A stretch of 64,000 bases of DNA from Corinectria fuckeliana (taxonomy: Eukaryota; Ascomycota; Sordariomycetes; Hypocreales; Nectriaceae): assembly GCA_019137255.1 (NCBI GenBank), contig WPDH01000221.1, positions 186,001 through 250,000 on the forward strand, written 5' to 3'. Position 1 is the first letter of the stretch, and each line of letters opens with the position of its first letter. The notes under the pieces were generated by a model. The model made no database searches. It worked only from the letters and a program-made list of their open reading frames with translations, and was not told where the DNA came from. Below, one piece after another: positions 24,994 through 35,407 of this stretch. Position numbers and translations under genes: made by a program.

Positions 24994-26419
24994 TTATCGA
25001 GAGAAAAGCGCGACGAGTCGGTTGATGATCGCTGGGTTACGGCGGAGATAAAAGGCCAGGGTACCGACCGCAACCGCCATACCAATGGCTTTGGCTGGGC
25101 GGCGGTATGCCCAGAGCGTCCACTTTACACGGTCGTACACTTCCGCCCAATGGAGCTCCTTAACCTGCTTCTGGAAGAAGTCTTCGCCATCTTCCAGTGT
25201 CTGCTTGGCACAGTTTTCCGTGTTTCGGGCTGTTTTTAGGGCGCTTGAGCTTGATATTTGTTGCCATGATGACAGAGTCTCCGGGGGAGAATACTCGAAA
25301 AGCTTGGATGAGTCGGCGATGAGCTTGTCCAGGTCCATCTTGGGCGGAACCTTGCCAAGGATAACGTGCAGCATATCGGGCTCATCAATTTCAAAGATCT
25401 CTTCACGGCGATCGAGAACGATTTGTGCAAACACATATACACTGAAGACGGGCTCACGAGCTAGAAATACGTCGAAAAGCCGAGCAATATCTCGGTAACG
25501 CTCAATGTTGTGGGCATACATGGTGAGAGTGCCAGCCAAAGCGTAGAATGGCTCTATGCCGGCAAGGTGTAGTCGTAGCTTTGGATCGGCGTTGCTGATG
25601 ATGTCAGGGAGGAGCCGCAGTTGTGCAGTGGTCGGTGCAAGGCTCGGGAGCATGAAATCGCGTATCCTCAAGACAGACAGGCGGGCAAGCGTGCGAGCTC
25701 TCCATGCCGGCTCCAGGACCAGCAGGAAGACCTGGCAGATGTCATGGTAGCCCTGGAAATAGCAGAGGTACGGGTAACGACGGAGAACCTCTGTGATTAG
25801 AGCTGAGAGTTCCGACTTGCGTTGATCCAGCTCAGACTCGGACAGGTCTGCACAGAAGGTTAGACAAACGTTCCTTGATACGAAGGGGGAAATTTGGGCG
25901 CATACTGCTGGGGTAATAGATAAAAGACCGGTTGACATCAAGTTGGACTTGATCCTCATCCCTGTGACGCGGCAGGTCTTTCCAGTCGACAAGGGGGTCA
26001 CCTTGGACCATGAGATCCTCCTGGCTGCCGCTATTGCAGTCGTCACCACATGGGATCTGAAGGCCAAGCAAAAGGGGCCCTTCAAAGTATCCTGTAAGCA
26101 CGTGGCTGGAGCTCTAGGAACACTGAGACTTACAAGCTCTTCTGCGTAAGGCATCAGTGAGAAGGCCACCTTTCCCTTCTGCTAGGGATCGGAGGCGGCC
26201 GATATCTCTCCACTTGCACGCGGTGAGGATAGCCTCCGCCTTTTGACTGGAGAAGTTGTCGATGTCGGCGGCGTTATCGGCAGCGCTGAGACTGGAACTG
26301 GGGCTGGAGCCGGAGCTGGAGCTGTTGCTGCGGCTAGCGATGGGAGTCTCGCGGTCGGTTCCGGTAGTAGGCGTTGCGGCGGGAGCCTCCCGAGGAGGGT
26401 CGTTTAATGCTGGATCCAT
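24994..26419 (-). CDS. TBC-domain Rab GTPase-activating protein, Gyp8/TBC1D20-like
   Basis: This Rab GAP is anchored by a C-terminal membrane segment, as in Gyp8 and TBC1D20, which act on Rab1/Ypt1-type GTPases at the ER. The exons are 26419-26134, 26079-25906 and 25847-24994, giving 437 residues. Both catalytic fingers are present: LDVNR with Arg near 146 and YFQGYHD with Gln near 185. A Ser/Thr-rich N-terminus precedes the TBC domain. The hydrophobic segment AIGMAVAVGTLAFYL near the end is followed by the short tail RNPAIINRLVALFSR. The first intron uses an AAG acceptor (26080): the closer CAG would create a stop, while AAG restores RRRAWPLLLGL. The start at 26419 is the first ATG in frame. 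Confidence 0.88.
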
Positions 26420-26942
26420 AGAGCGAGCAGGCCCCGTGCGTTGCGACGGGAACCAGTGTGGATGCAGACTTGCAGAAGACAGCGGATATTGAGTCTTCAA
26501 TTCATGGCCGTAGAAGGGAGTGCAGCTTGAGCCTAGACCTCGTGGGGCGGCTGAACCCGGCGATGAGGTCGGATTTGATGCTTCCGGGATCCGGGGATGA
26601 CGATTACTGTCGTCTTGGTGTTGCTGTCTTAGGCAGAAGGAGTGGGGTGTATCTCTGTGCGTCTGCGCGTCTGCGTCTGCGACTACGCCTGCGTATGCAA
26701 GTCTGCGTTGGATATTCGCAGAGAGGTGTTGTCGGTGTAGTGTGTAGTATCGTGGAGTTTAAGTAAGGTGTCGACGTCGTCCAAAAGGGTTGATCCTTGC
26801 CCGGCTGAGCTTTGCTGCCCGGAGCTGGCAGGACGCTAGTAAGGTGCCTGGTTGTATTTAGGTTGCCAGTATAGCAGGTACGTACCCACTAAAGCTTTCA
26901 GTGCAGCACACCAGGGCAGTTAGAGCACGCGGTGTACCCATT

Positions 26943-27093
26943 CACGCGGGGGCCAGAAAAAGTGGCACTGATGTGGTAAATAGGTCTCTACGACAGAATA
27001 AGTCGATCGCTTTTGACTTATGCAACCCTGATATATGTCGACATATTTATGTCACCCCCCTTTTGGTGTGCCACCTTTTCTGGCCTCCGCGTG
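26943..27093. mobile_element. MITE candidate with 26-bp terminal inverted repeats and CCATT duplication
   Basis: The left end reads CACGCGGGGGCCAGAAAAAG, and the complement of the right end reads CACGCGGAGGCCAGAAAAGG. The match extends to 26 bases (GTGGCAC end) with two mismatches. The 151-bp element is flanked by CCATT on both sides (26938-26942 and 27094-27098), consistent with a 5-bp target-site duplication. A 14-base palindrome centred on GTCGAC lies at 27033-27046. It encodes no protein, so mobilisation would need a transposase from elsewhere. I cannot assign the superfamily. Confidence 0.7.
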
Positions 27094-28702
27094 CCATTGA
27101 TCTAGACCTAGTATACTAGTACCTACGGAGTACCTAGGCTCTTAACTGAATGTGCTAAGAAACCTTGCTAAACGAGACACGGAAAGATAGGTATTAGGTA
27201 GTCAAGTAGTCAAGGGTGACCCTTCCTCGTGGTATGGCATCACGAATGGTATGGTTGAGTGACGCGTTAGGACTCTAGATTACAGAGTGTAAGAAGGCAA
27301 GATAAGCTGGTGCGAAGCAGTAGTCTAGATATCCCATTGCTGTATCAGAAGACAGATAGGCACGTACTAGGTAGGGGCTTGAATCGTCCGCTAGTTAGCT
27401 TTTGAAGGATCGATCGACTAATATTGCTAGTTGCAGATTTCTTCATACCACACAGAGGGGATGAGACAGTGCAGAGAGATTGACTTTGGTCTGCGACAGT
27501 CTGGACATCTCTTACGTTTTGAATCTTGGCAACGCACGCTCCTGCGTTTAAGGCACCACTTGCCATATTTGCTCGTGCATGGTGTTATCAAGTGCCCTTG
27601 AATGAATATCTTCACAAAGCTCGGATATGGACTATGAGCTGGATCTGTTCCTTTAAACACGCTTGGTGAAGTAGATGCTGGCATGGAGATTTGTTGGGAG
27701 CTACTCCGTACTCCGTGCTTCATACCTCAAGACTCAACTTAACAAAGACAGGCGGAGTATGGGAGTCTAGTAGGAGAATGGGCCCGCCAGGTTTTAGGAC
27801 GGGAGAGCCCAATAATACCACCTCATCACCTAGACGCCCCTAGGATAGGCAATCTCGTGGACTGAACCAAGGACGATGCCGGGTCGTGGTTGTGAATTGG
27901 CCAAAAAAACCCGAGTCCACGTCTGAAGTCGAGGTGTGGAACACTTCCTCCGAGACAGTCTGGGGGCTCTGACAAGGGGACTCGCCGAAAACGAACGAAT
28001 GACAACGGGTAGGACTAGGATACCCCAGAGTAGCAATCGAACTTTCTTGCGTCTGTCTGCAGCGAGAGATTAAATGGCTTGATCAAGTCGTAGGAGGGGG
28101 GCCGCGTAGCAATGGTAATTAGTCCGCGAGACGGCGGACAGCGGATCGTCGTCTGGGTTGCTGACGGGAAGTTGGGGAGGCCCTTGTCCCATGGAAGTTC
28201 TGCGATTGCTTCGATAATCGACACCCGGGCAGCGGCGCCCGTTGAGTGCATGCTTCATTGCAGATGCTTGTGCGCTACGTCCCTGTTACCTCCTGAGTAC
28301 TAGGCACCCTAATTAAGTACTAATTACCTAGGTAGGTAGGAGTTTATCCCGTCCCGAGGAGGAAACTTACCTAACCTCGCCTTTGGATTGGCCTGAGAAA
28401 AAGAGTCTCTCTTGCTTCGCTACTCCGTAGTAGTGACCGGGACCTTTGCGATACCTTTGCGATGGGTCCAAAATCCTTGTGGCGTCGTGCTAAAGTATCT
28501 CTTCCATGCTGGTCTCAGGCTGTTGGGAGTTGCTCCCAAGCTGACGCGGGATTTCATAGGGTGCTAATTCTACAGGCTCGCCCTTTGATGCTGGCTTTTT
28601 GGGGGACGGGGGCGCGGGGGCGCGGGCTGTCTATTTGCCGGGCGGAAAGCTCCAGCTACCAGCTCCAGCTTGTATTACCATCTCCGCACGGCCCCAATAG
28701 TA

Positions 28703-28841
28703 CAGTGGGATGCAGAAGATTTGAACCCTCTTTAAGTCACTAGTCACGTGCCGAGACTTTTCAGTGTGTGTTTATTACTTAATTAGGTTAGTGTCCACTT
28801 TCAGTACTTGAAAACGGGCTCCAACTTTTTGCACCCCACTG
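28703..28841. mobile_element. Tc1/mariner-type MITE candidate
   Basis: The 139-bp element is flanked by TA on both sides (28701-28702, 28842-28843). The ends are inverted repeats of about 26 bases with the consensus CAGTGGGRTGCARAARRTTK, with 20 of 26 positions identical and most differences transitions. A CAGTG terminus with TA duplication is typical of the Tc1/mariner/Fot1 group. No coding capacity remains. The transitions between the ends are what repeat-induced point mutation would leave, although two short ends are little evidence. Confidence 0.75.
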
Positions 28842-29120
28842 TAGCCTCGTTCTCTATCTCATCCATCAAGCAGCCGCCGCCCTGGCCATCATTTGGATAT
28901 CACAAAGCGACCTGCCGAATCCAACCTAGCTGAGTCACAGTGACCTCGTCTCCTTGTTCTTTGTGGTGGGGCAGCCCTACTTACGTACTGTACGAATACA
29001 AGCACGGCAGATATCACCTCCCTGGCTAAGCAGAGCAGCCGGCTCAAATCAGAGTCCAAAAGTTCACAGCTCCTCACGCTCAACCCCAATTTCATCATAC
29101 GAGACCACCACTATCTCTTT

Positions 29121-29149
29121 CACGCCTACACGCCTACACGCCTACACGC
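29121..29149. repeat. Short tandem repeat, unit CACGCCTA
   Basis: The 8-base unit CACGCCTA is present 3.6 times without mismatch. It lies in the putative upstream region of the MMS1-like gene. No function is apparent. Confidence 0.8.
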
Positions 29150-29931
29150 TTGTCTTGCTTTATTGCCGCCGTAGTCTTGGCTTTTGGGACTGCTTTCTTG
29201 TCTGCCCCAGGTTGCTATTCTGTGTCCACGGGTTGCTTACCACTTCCTTACGTAGGTATACGAACAGTACGTAGTAGGTACGCTGGCCAATGATCATGTC
29301 TTGTCGCTGACTCCCTTGCCACAGGTACCGTTAGTGAATACGACCCCCCTGGTGGTCTCTGATAATCTTCTCCAAATTCCCCTCTGCCCCTCCAGTGCGC
29401 TCTCTCTTCGTCGTTGTCGTCATCGATCTTGCTCGCCTCCAAGTGTGAACTTTGGAAGGGAGCCAGCGGACTGCGAACGCTGGACCAGACGTCTGTGGAC
29501 TGTGGGTAGATTGACACCGAGACTGCACCGTCCATCACTTGTCTTGGCTCCAGACTAGACCAGACCAACCCAAGTCTAGAGACAAGGGACAGACAGCTCA
29601 CACGAGTACACGTACGAGCACACGCACACAACGGCCACCCACGGCCACCCACGGACACACCACAGACGCAGTCACTACTAAGATGATCCCCCCCCCCCAG
29701 CCTATGAAGAACCACCCGAGAGCATCTTGTGTGTGCTGCTAAGGGAAGCCGCCCAAGGTCCTTGTCCTTAGTCTTTGTCCCACCCAATCTCAAGCTTGTT
29801 CTCGCTCCCGCTCCCGCTCCCGCACCCGATCCCGCTCCCTGGCTCTTGAACTCTCTAGCCCTCGAGTACTCTAAATCACCAGCTTCCACGTCGTTGGCAT
29901 CCTCCGGCTTTGATGCCACGAGGCCGCCAGC

Positions 29932-32900
29932 ATGGCTTTCCAAAGCAGCGTTCTCAGAGATGGCGAGTGGGTGACCGAGACGGTCAACTTCCAAGATGCT
30001 TTGAAGGCCTCCGCCGTACCCAAATCCGCCGCCGAACCCTATCCCGAGGGGCCAACCTGCGGGATCCTGTCCAGCACCGTTATCGAGAGTCCTGTTGTTC
30101 ACTGGGTTCTCCCAGTGCGACTCAGATCTCAGGAATCCAACGACGTTGCCTTCATCGGCGTAAGTTCCTGTCTCTGCTTCCCGCGGCTGCCGTCTCCCTT
30201 CCACCCACCCCTCTTCCGTACAACCTCAAATCACCTGTCCGTGCCCAAATCACTTCCGCGCAAAACCCCCCAGGAACCGTCCTCGATGAGATTGGCAACA
30301 AGATCTTGAGGCTCGAGGCTTCAGGTCTGGAGGACCTGCTCCCTGAGTCAGTTATCGAGACGTTGCTAACATGTTCAGGACCGTTTCGTCCAAATCAGCG
30401 AACTCCATGATGACGGGCAAGTTCACGAAGTCATCAGAATATCCGATTTCGGCGCTAGAATCCGAAAAGCTGTTGTCCTCGGCTCCTCCCCTCAGGACGG
30501 ATCCGACAACGTCCCTTCTCACCTGATCAAGCCAGAGGATCACGATGTGCTCATGCAGGATACTACGAAGCCGCTTGGAGCCGAAAGGCGTCAACCATTC
30601 CCCCCTCAGCTACTTGTACTCATGCTCGAGTCCGGCGACGGCGTCTTTCTCTTCGTCCGAGAGCGCGCTGATGGCACCTTCGAGTTTGTCACCGCTCAAT
30701 GTAAAAGCTCCTTTAATCTCAAATTCCTAGGCTTCCACCTATCCGTTGACCCAACATCACGATACTTAGCTGCCGCCTCTGGTGAAGGGGTTTTTATCGT
30801 CTACCAACTCGAGTCGTTGGAGAATATGGCCACCCAGTATATGCACGAGGGCACATTCGTCCCTGTCCGATTCACCCGCGTTCGTCAGACCAAGGGCGTG
30901 ATCCACAAGATGGAATTTCTACATCCGAGACCCTCCGACGACTATCACGTTATACTACTCCTCATTATAACCCGGCGGGAGTCGACTCGTATGGCCTGCA
31001 CCTCCCGGATGCTCTACTACGAATGGGAGTATGACGACGACCTCGAGGCCATCCTTAGTGCAGAAAAGTCGGGCACCCGCCTCCCAGAAGAGCACCAGAT
31101 GCCCCTGCTGCTGATTCCCTTGCGGTTCAACACAGCCTTTTTTGTTGTTTCGGAAGACTCCATTGGCATTGTCAAATGCGCGCTGTCGGGGCCGGGCGAG
31201 TTTGAGTCGCTACATACCGATACCCCGGGCCAGACAGAGCTACACCACGGTGTTGCCGATCCGCTTTGGACTGCCTGGGCGCGGCCCTTTCGCCTGCAGA
31301 AATATTTCGAAAAGACCGACATTATATATCTAGCTCGCGAAGATGGAGTCATTGTTCATCTCGAGATAGACGCCTCCGATCTGATGCCTTTGGTGACGAA
31401 TGTCGGAAGCATCAACGCTAACATATCCACGGCCTTCACTACCGCATATGACATCTTTGCAGACGTGCTGATAATAGGAGGAGACTCTGGACCCGGAGGC
31501 ATATGGAAGGTAAGTTAGTTGGCAAGGCTATGTGGATCTGAGTCATGGCTGACCAGTCCTGGGACAGCTTCCTGCCCGCGGCAACTTGGGACAAGTGAGC
31601 ACCATACCCAACTGGTCTCCTGTAATCGACTTGGTTACGACAGACGAATACGCCTCGTGGGTGGCTCAACCCCCGGCAGGCGAAGCGACCTCGAGACGGA
31701 GAGCTTCGTCGAATGCCTTGAGAAAGCCGGATCGTATCTTCTGTACTTCAGGGCGGGGACCCAAATCGAGCTTGACAGAATTACGATGGGGAATCAAGGC
31801 CCTAATTGGGTTAGAGTTTGACTATGATCAGCCAGTTCGACAGTCGTGGATGTTTCCGGTGGAAATTCACGGCGAAACGGGCTTCTATGCGCTGTTGTCG
31901 CTGCCGCACTCGTCCGATGTGCTTTATCTCGCTAGCGACCTAACCAATGCGAACGCCTTAACTCCCGACGCCTCACCGTTTGATACTACCTCTCGCACTA
32001 TCTATGCCGTGCGCAACGAACAAGGCACGATAGTACAGATTACAGAAGCTTCCATAACTCTCGTTGCTCCCTCACAGAGGTACTCATCCAACTCTCCGGG
32101 GGCTCCAGACATGTTACCCCCATATCCCTCTGATAAGCCACTGATCACCGAGTCACAGTTCGCGACATTACCATGGCGACGTCTTTGGACCAAGGAACAC
32201 GACGGCAGAGAACGCTTTCTGCAAGGATGACCTTGTGGTGATCTCTACCCACAAGGATCAGGTATCCCAACTCCACGTCTCGCAAATAGACCAGATGAAC
32301 GTCTCAGGAGCCAGCTCGTGGGATACTCAAGGAGAAGTCACTTGCATTTCTATGTTCACCTATTCAGAACAGACGTTGATTATAGCGGGCTCGGTGGTAG
32401 ATGGATCGCCTTGGATATCGATTTATTCTTCCGACGGCCGTGTCATTATCAGCAAGGCAGTAGTAAACGGACGTGATGGTACTCAAGTCCCTCGCCCCAT
32501 CCCATTCCTGCGCCGCAAGTGCCCAGACTGACTAAGTCTTAGATGTCAATCCCGCAGAGCCCCACGGCCGGATGGAGGCATTTACAAGCATCTCAGTCTT
32601 AATGGAAGGAGTCGGTGATGTGGTCATAGTCCTCGGTACCCGTAGCGGTCATCTGGTCACCGGCAGAGTCGCTCAGCAAGAGGCTACCCAGATGCTAATG
32701 TCCGTGGAACGCCTGGGAATGGCTCCAGTGAACGTGTTCTCCACGTCTGGCCCCTTTGATGGGGGCGCCGCAGTCTTTGCTTGCTGCGACAACGTCTTGA
32801 CCGTTATGACGGGCTTTTCTCAGCGGCACACCAGATTTCTGACAAAGAATTCCATCTGGGCGACAGACTCCAATGACTCCTCGCTGCCGTCACCCCCTAT

Positions 32901-34353
32901 CCACTCCGTTCACTGTCTTGAACAGAGTCTATATGGCAACCGTGGCGATATGTCCTTGATGATGCTAGCAGGGTCTCGAATACTCCTCGCAGAGGTGTGG
33001 CCCCACGTTGGCCCAGTACCTCGAAGCATCCCGCTGAAGGGGACGCCGCTCAGAGTTATTTACTCTCAAACATGGAAATGTCTGATAGTTGCACATCTGA
33101 AGAATGACTGTCCGACTCTATCATTCATCGACCCGAACTCCGGGGCAATCATATCCAGCGCTGCTGACAAGAATATGCAACCCTCCGAGTACATCTCTGG
33201 CTTGGGACACCTGGGAGACCGGGTGTTTGGGCTGACCGAGTGGCGTTACGTGAAGGACGGAAAGACGTTTCCTTTTCTTCTTGTAACGACACAGCAGGGC
33301 TTGCTGCTGATTGTATCGGTGACGACACACGCAATCGAAACCGTCGACGGCAGGATCAAGCAACTACGATATTGGACAAGGTACAAGAAAAGGGGGTTCG
33401 AAGAGCCCATCTACTCGATTGTGGGAGATTCAGCGGGAGTACTCTTCTGTGTCGGAAAGGTCCTACATTGGGAGGTTCTTGATCTAGGAGAGAAGAAGCT
33501 GAAGCCCATGAAGCAGTTTCAGTTGGACTCGCCGGCGACATCGTTGCAGATGGTGGATGGTAAAGTATGTGCCTTAACAGCAGGGCATTCACTGCAAGTG
33601 ATAGACCTGCATGCGGAGTCCCAAACGACTGATGTTTCACTCCTCCACAGTGATCAGGTGTCACGATACACGGGCCACCTGATTGAGGTTGGAGACTCGG
33701 TGGGGTTGCCGAGGAAGTGGCCGGTGAATCTCATCTCGACGGTGCAAGGTGGTATCGCGGGTTTGTGGGTGCCGTGGGGGCAGCGGAATAAGGAGCTCGG
33801 GGTCGTGTTCGAAGGGAAGCTCTCGACGTCAGTAAGGAGATTCCGGCGAGGGCGCACACGGCCGTTGTGGTCGAGCTGGGACCGCGAGCGCCGTTACGAC
33901 AGCCTCTTCAGCACAGTCGATGGGGCAGAGATTCTGGGGGTCTCCCTAGATGGGTCGTTGCAGCACTTTTCACTGATCGGGCTGGAGCTCTGGCGGTTTC
34001 TGCGATTGGTACAGAATCTGGCGCAAATTAGCGAAGCAGTCTGCCCCTTTGGGCGCGGTCGCAGAGATATCGACATGGACATGGACAAGGACGTGGACGT
34101 GGATCTGGTGCCTCAGCCAGACCCGCATCTGCTGCACATTGACGGCAACGTGCTGCGACGTTGCCTAGATCTCCGGGCGCTGGAGAGCCTGACAGCAATG
34201 GCAGATGGGATGGATCTGTACTGCGAATACCTCGATGGTATCGGCGACGGAGCTTACACGGACGGGTTTCGAGATGGTGCGGAGAATGGGCAGGAAAGAT
34301 ACCTCGAGCTAGGCTACGACATCCTAGAGTATCTTCTAGCACCAGTGATTTAA
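29932..34353 (+). CDS. DDB1/MMS1/RSE1-family beta-propeller scaffold with an apparent one-base frame break
   Basis: This large protein is related to DDB1, CPSF160, Rse1 and Mms1, which scaffold ubiquitin ligase, mRNA processing or splicing complexes. The exons are 29932-30159, 30379-31509, 31568-32478 and 32543-34353. Family-like segments include SNDVAFIGDRFVQISELHDD across intron 1, LLVLMLESGDGVFLFV and the later propeller strands such as LVVISTHKDQVSQLHV. In exon 3 the frame carrying TESQFATLPWRRLW runs to a stop at 32230, while the continuation (NAFCKDDLVVISTHK) is in the next frame. Skipping one base near 32200-32212 joins them, and the total then becomes exactly 1360 codons with all other junctions in phase. 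No plausible intron bridges it. It is either an assembly error or a real lesion. An MMS1-like N-terminal domain is the most likely assignment. Confidence 0.72.
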
Positions 34354-35407
34354 GCTAGATTCCCTGCCACGGGCGACGTTGCAAGGCTATGGGAGGGAAG
34401 ATGATGAGGCGTGGCTGAAGACGGCTATCATGTACAGAATGTTGCTTCTAGTGTGTTATACGACACACCGTGTAAGTTAGGGACAGGGGGAAGAGATACG
34501 AAGGGAGGAGGCGTAAGGAAGTAAAACCGATGAACTAGACTTATCAAAGTCGACACATATTAGGGGGTTAAGCAGGGATCGAATTTCGTAACGAGCGATG
34601 GGGGAGAGGAAGGAGAGGATATTGCAAGGTAGAGAGAATAGGCATAACTACAGGGAGAGTAAAGAACAGACAGGCTGACTTTTTCTCTCAGATCTTTGTC
34701 GTATTCTCATGCTCTCCCTGTTTCTTCGAAGGCTTTGAAGAGGTAATTAGTATTTCACCTGTTATTTACCCGTGATCTTTGACACCTGACACCTGGCTGG
34801 TGGCGTTGTTGATGACGAAAAGAACGAGGCATCTGCTGCTTACATAATATGACATTCACAAAATTATCTTGGGGTTTTACTTTTTTCTTTCTCTTAGACA
34901 ACCTAACAGCATGAGAGCATTCTTTCACTTTATATTCCGTGCTGCGCAGTTCCAAATGGTTCCAGGACCCAAGGGATCCAAGCCTGAAGACTACTAAGAG
35001 GATTGACCCATTGGCTCGACCGAAGCAGTATTCATTCATGAAACATCAGGAGCCACGAAAGAAATAGATGACGTTGGATCGGGCTCTGTCTGCCACGAGA
35101 ATTTCTGCAGCTTATTAGAAAAGCCCTGTTATTAGATCAAATAGCCCACCAACCCATCGGCCGATAGCTGATAGTGGTGCAGTGGTAGTGGGCTGCCCCG
35201 CCTAAACCCCGTAACAGTAGCCCCCAAGCCTACCTCGTCCCGCATGCTCACGGAGGCAAACGGACCATACAAAGGAGAGTCAACTCCGCCCCTCCCCACC
35301 ACTTGAGATCCTGGACGCCCGACGCCCGAGGGCTCGACATTTGACGCTTGCATCTTTTCGACGACTCGACGACTCGATTCGAGGACCAGCCAACCAAGAC
35401 CGCCAAG
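34354..35407. other. Spacer between the MMS1-like gene and eIF5B
   Basis: This is a 1.05-kb spacer with AT-rich sequence at 34820-34920. It holds the eIF5B promoter. I see no gene. Confidence 0.5.

Larger units (their letters stand above)
26420..29931. other. Gene-poor 3.5-kb interval with mobile-element remnants
   Basis: No protein family is recognisable. The interval contains two short inverted-repeat elements (described separately), an 8-base tandem repeat at 29121-29149 and several TACCTAGGTA motifs (27131, 28326). A Cys-rich minus-strand frame at 27427-27723 has no recognisable family and is not called. The right end should hold the promoter of the MMS1-like gene. Confidence 0.5.

Noticed and set aside
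27427..27723. Cys/Lys-rich minus-strand frame of 98 residues
   Set aside because: Cys spacing fits no zinc-finger pattern that I can name, and the surroundings are gene-poor with mobile-element remnants.
28715..28750. tRNA-like B box on the minus strand (GGTTCAAATC) with a pairing T arm
   Set aside because: No acceptor or anticodon arms match, and the sequence lies inside the inverted-repeat element.
30272..30355. Possible extra exon inside intron 1 of the MMS1-like gene
   Set aside because: A frame reading PPGTVLDEIGNKILRLEA is open, but direct joining of GGC to GACCGTTTC restores the family sequence, so the 219-base intron was kept whole.
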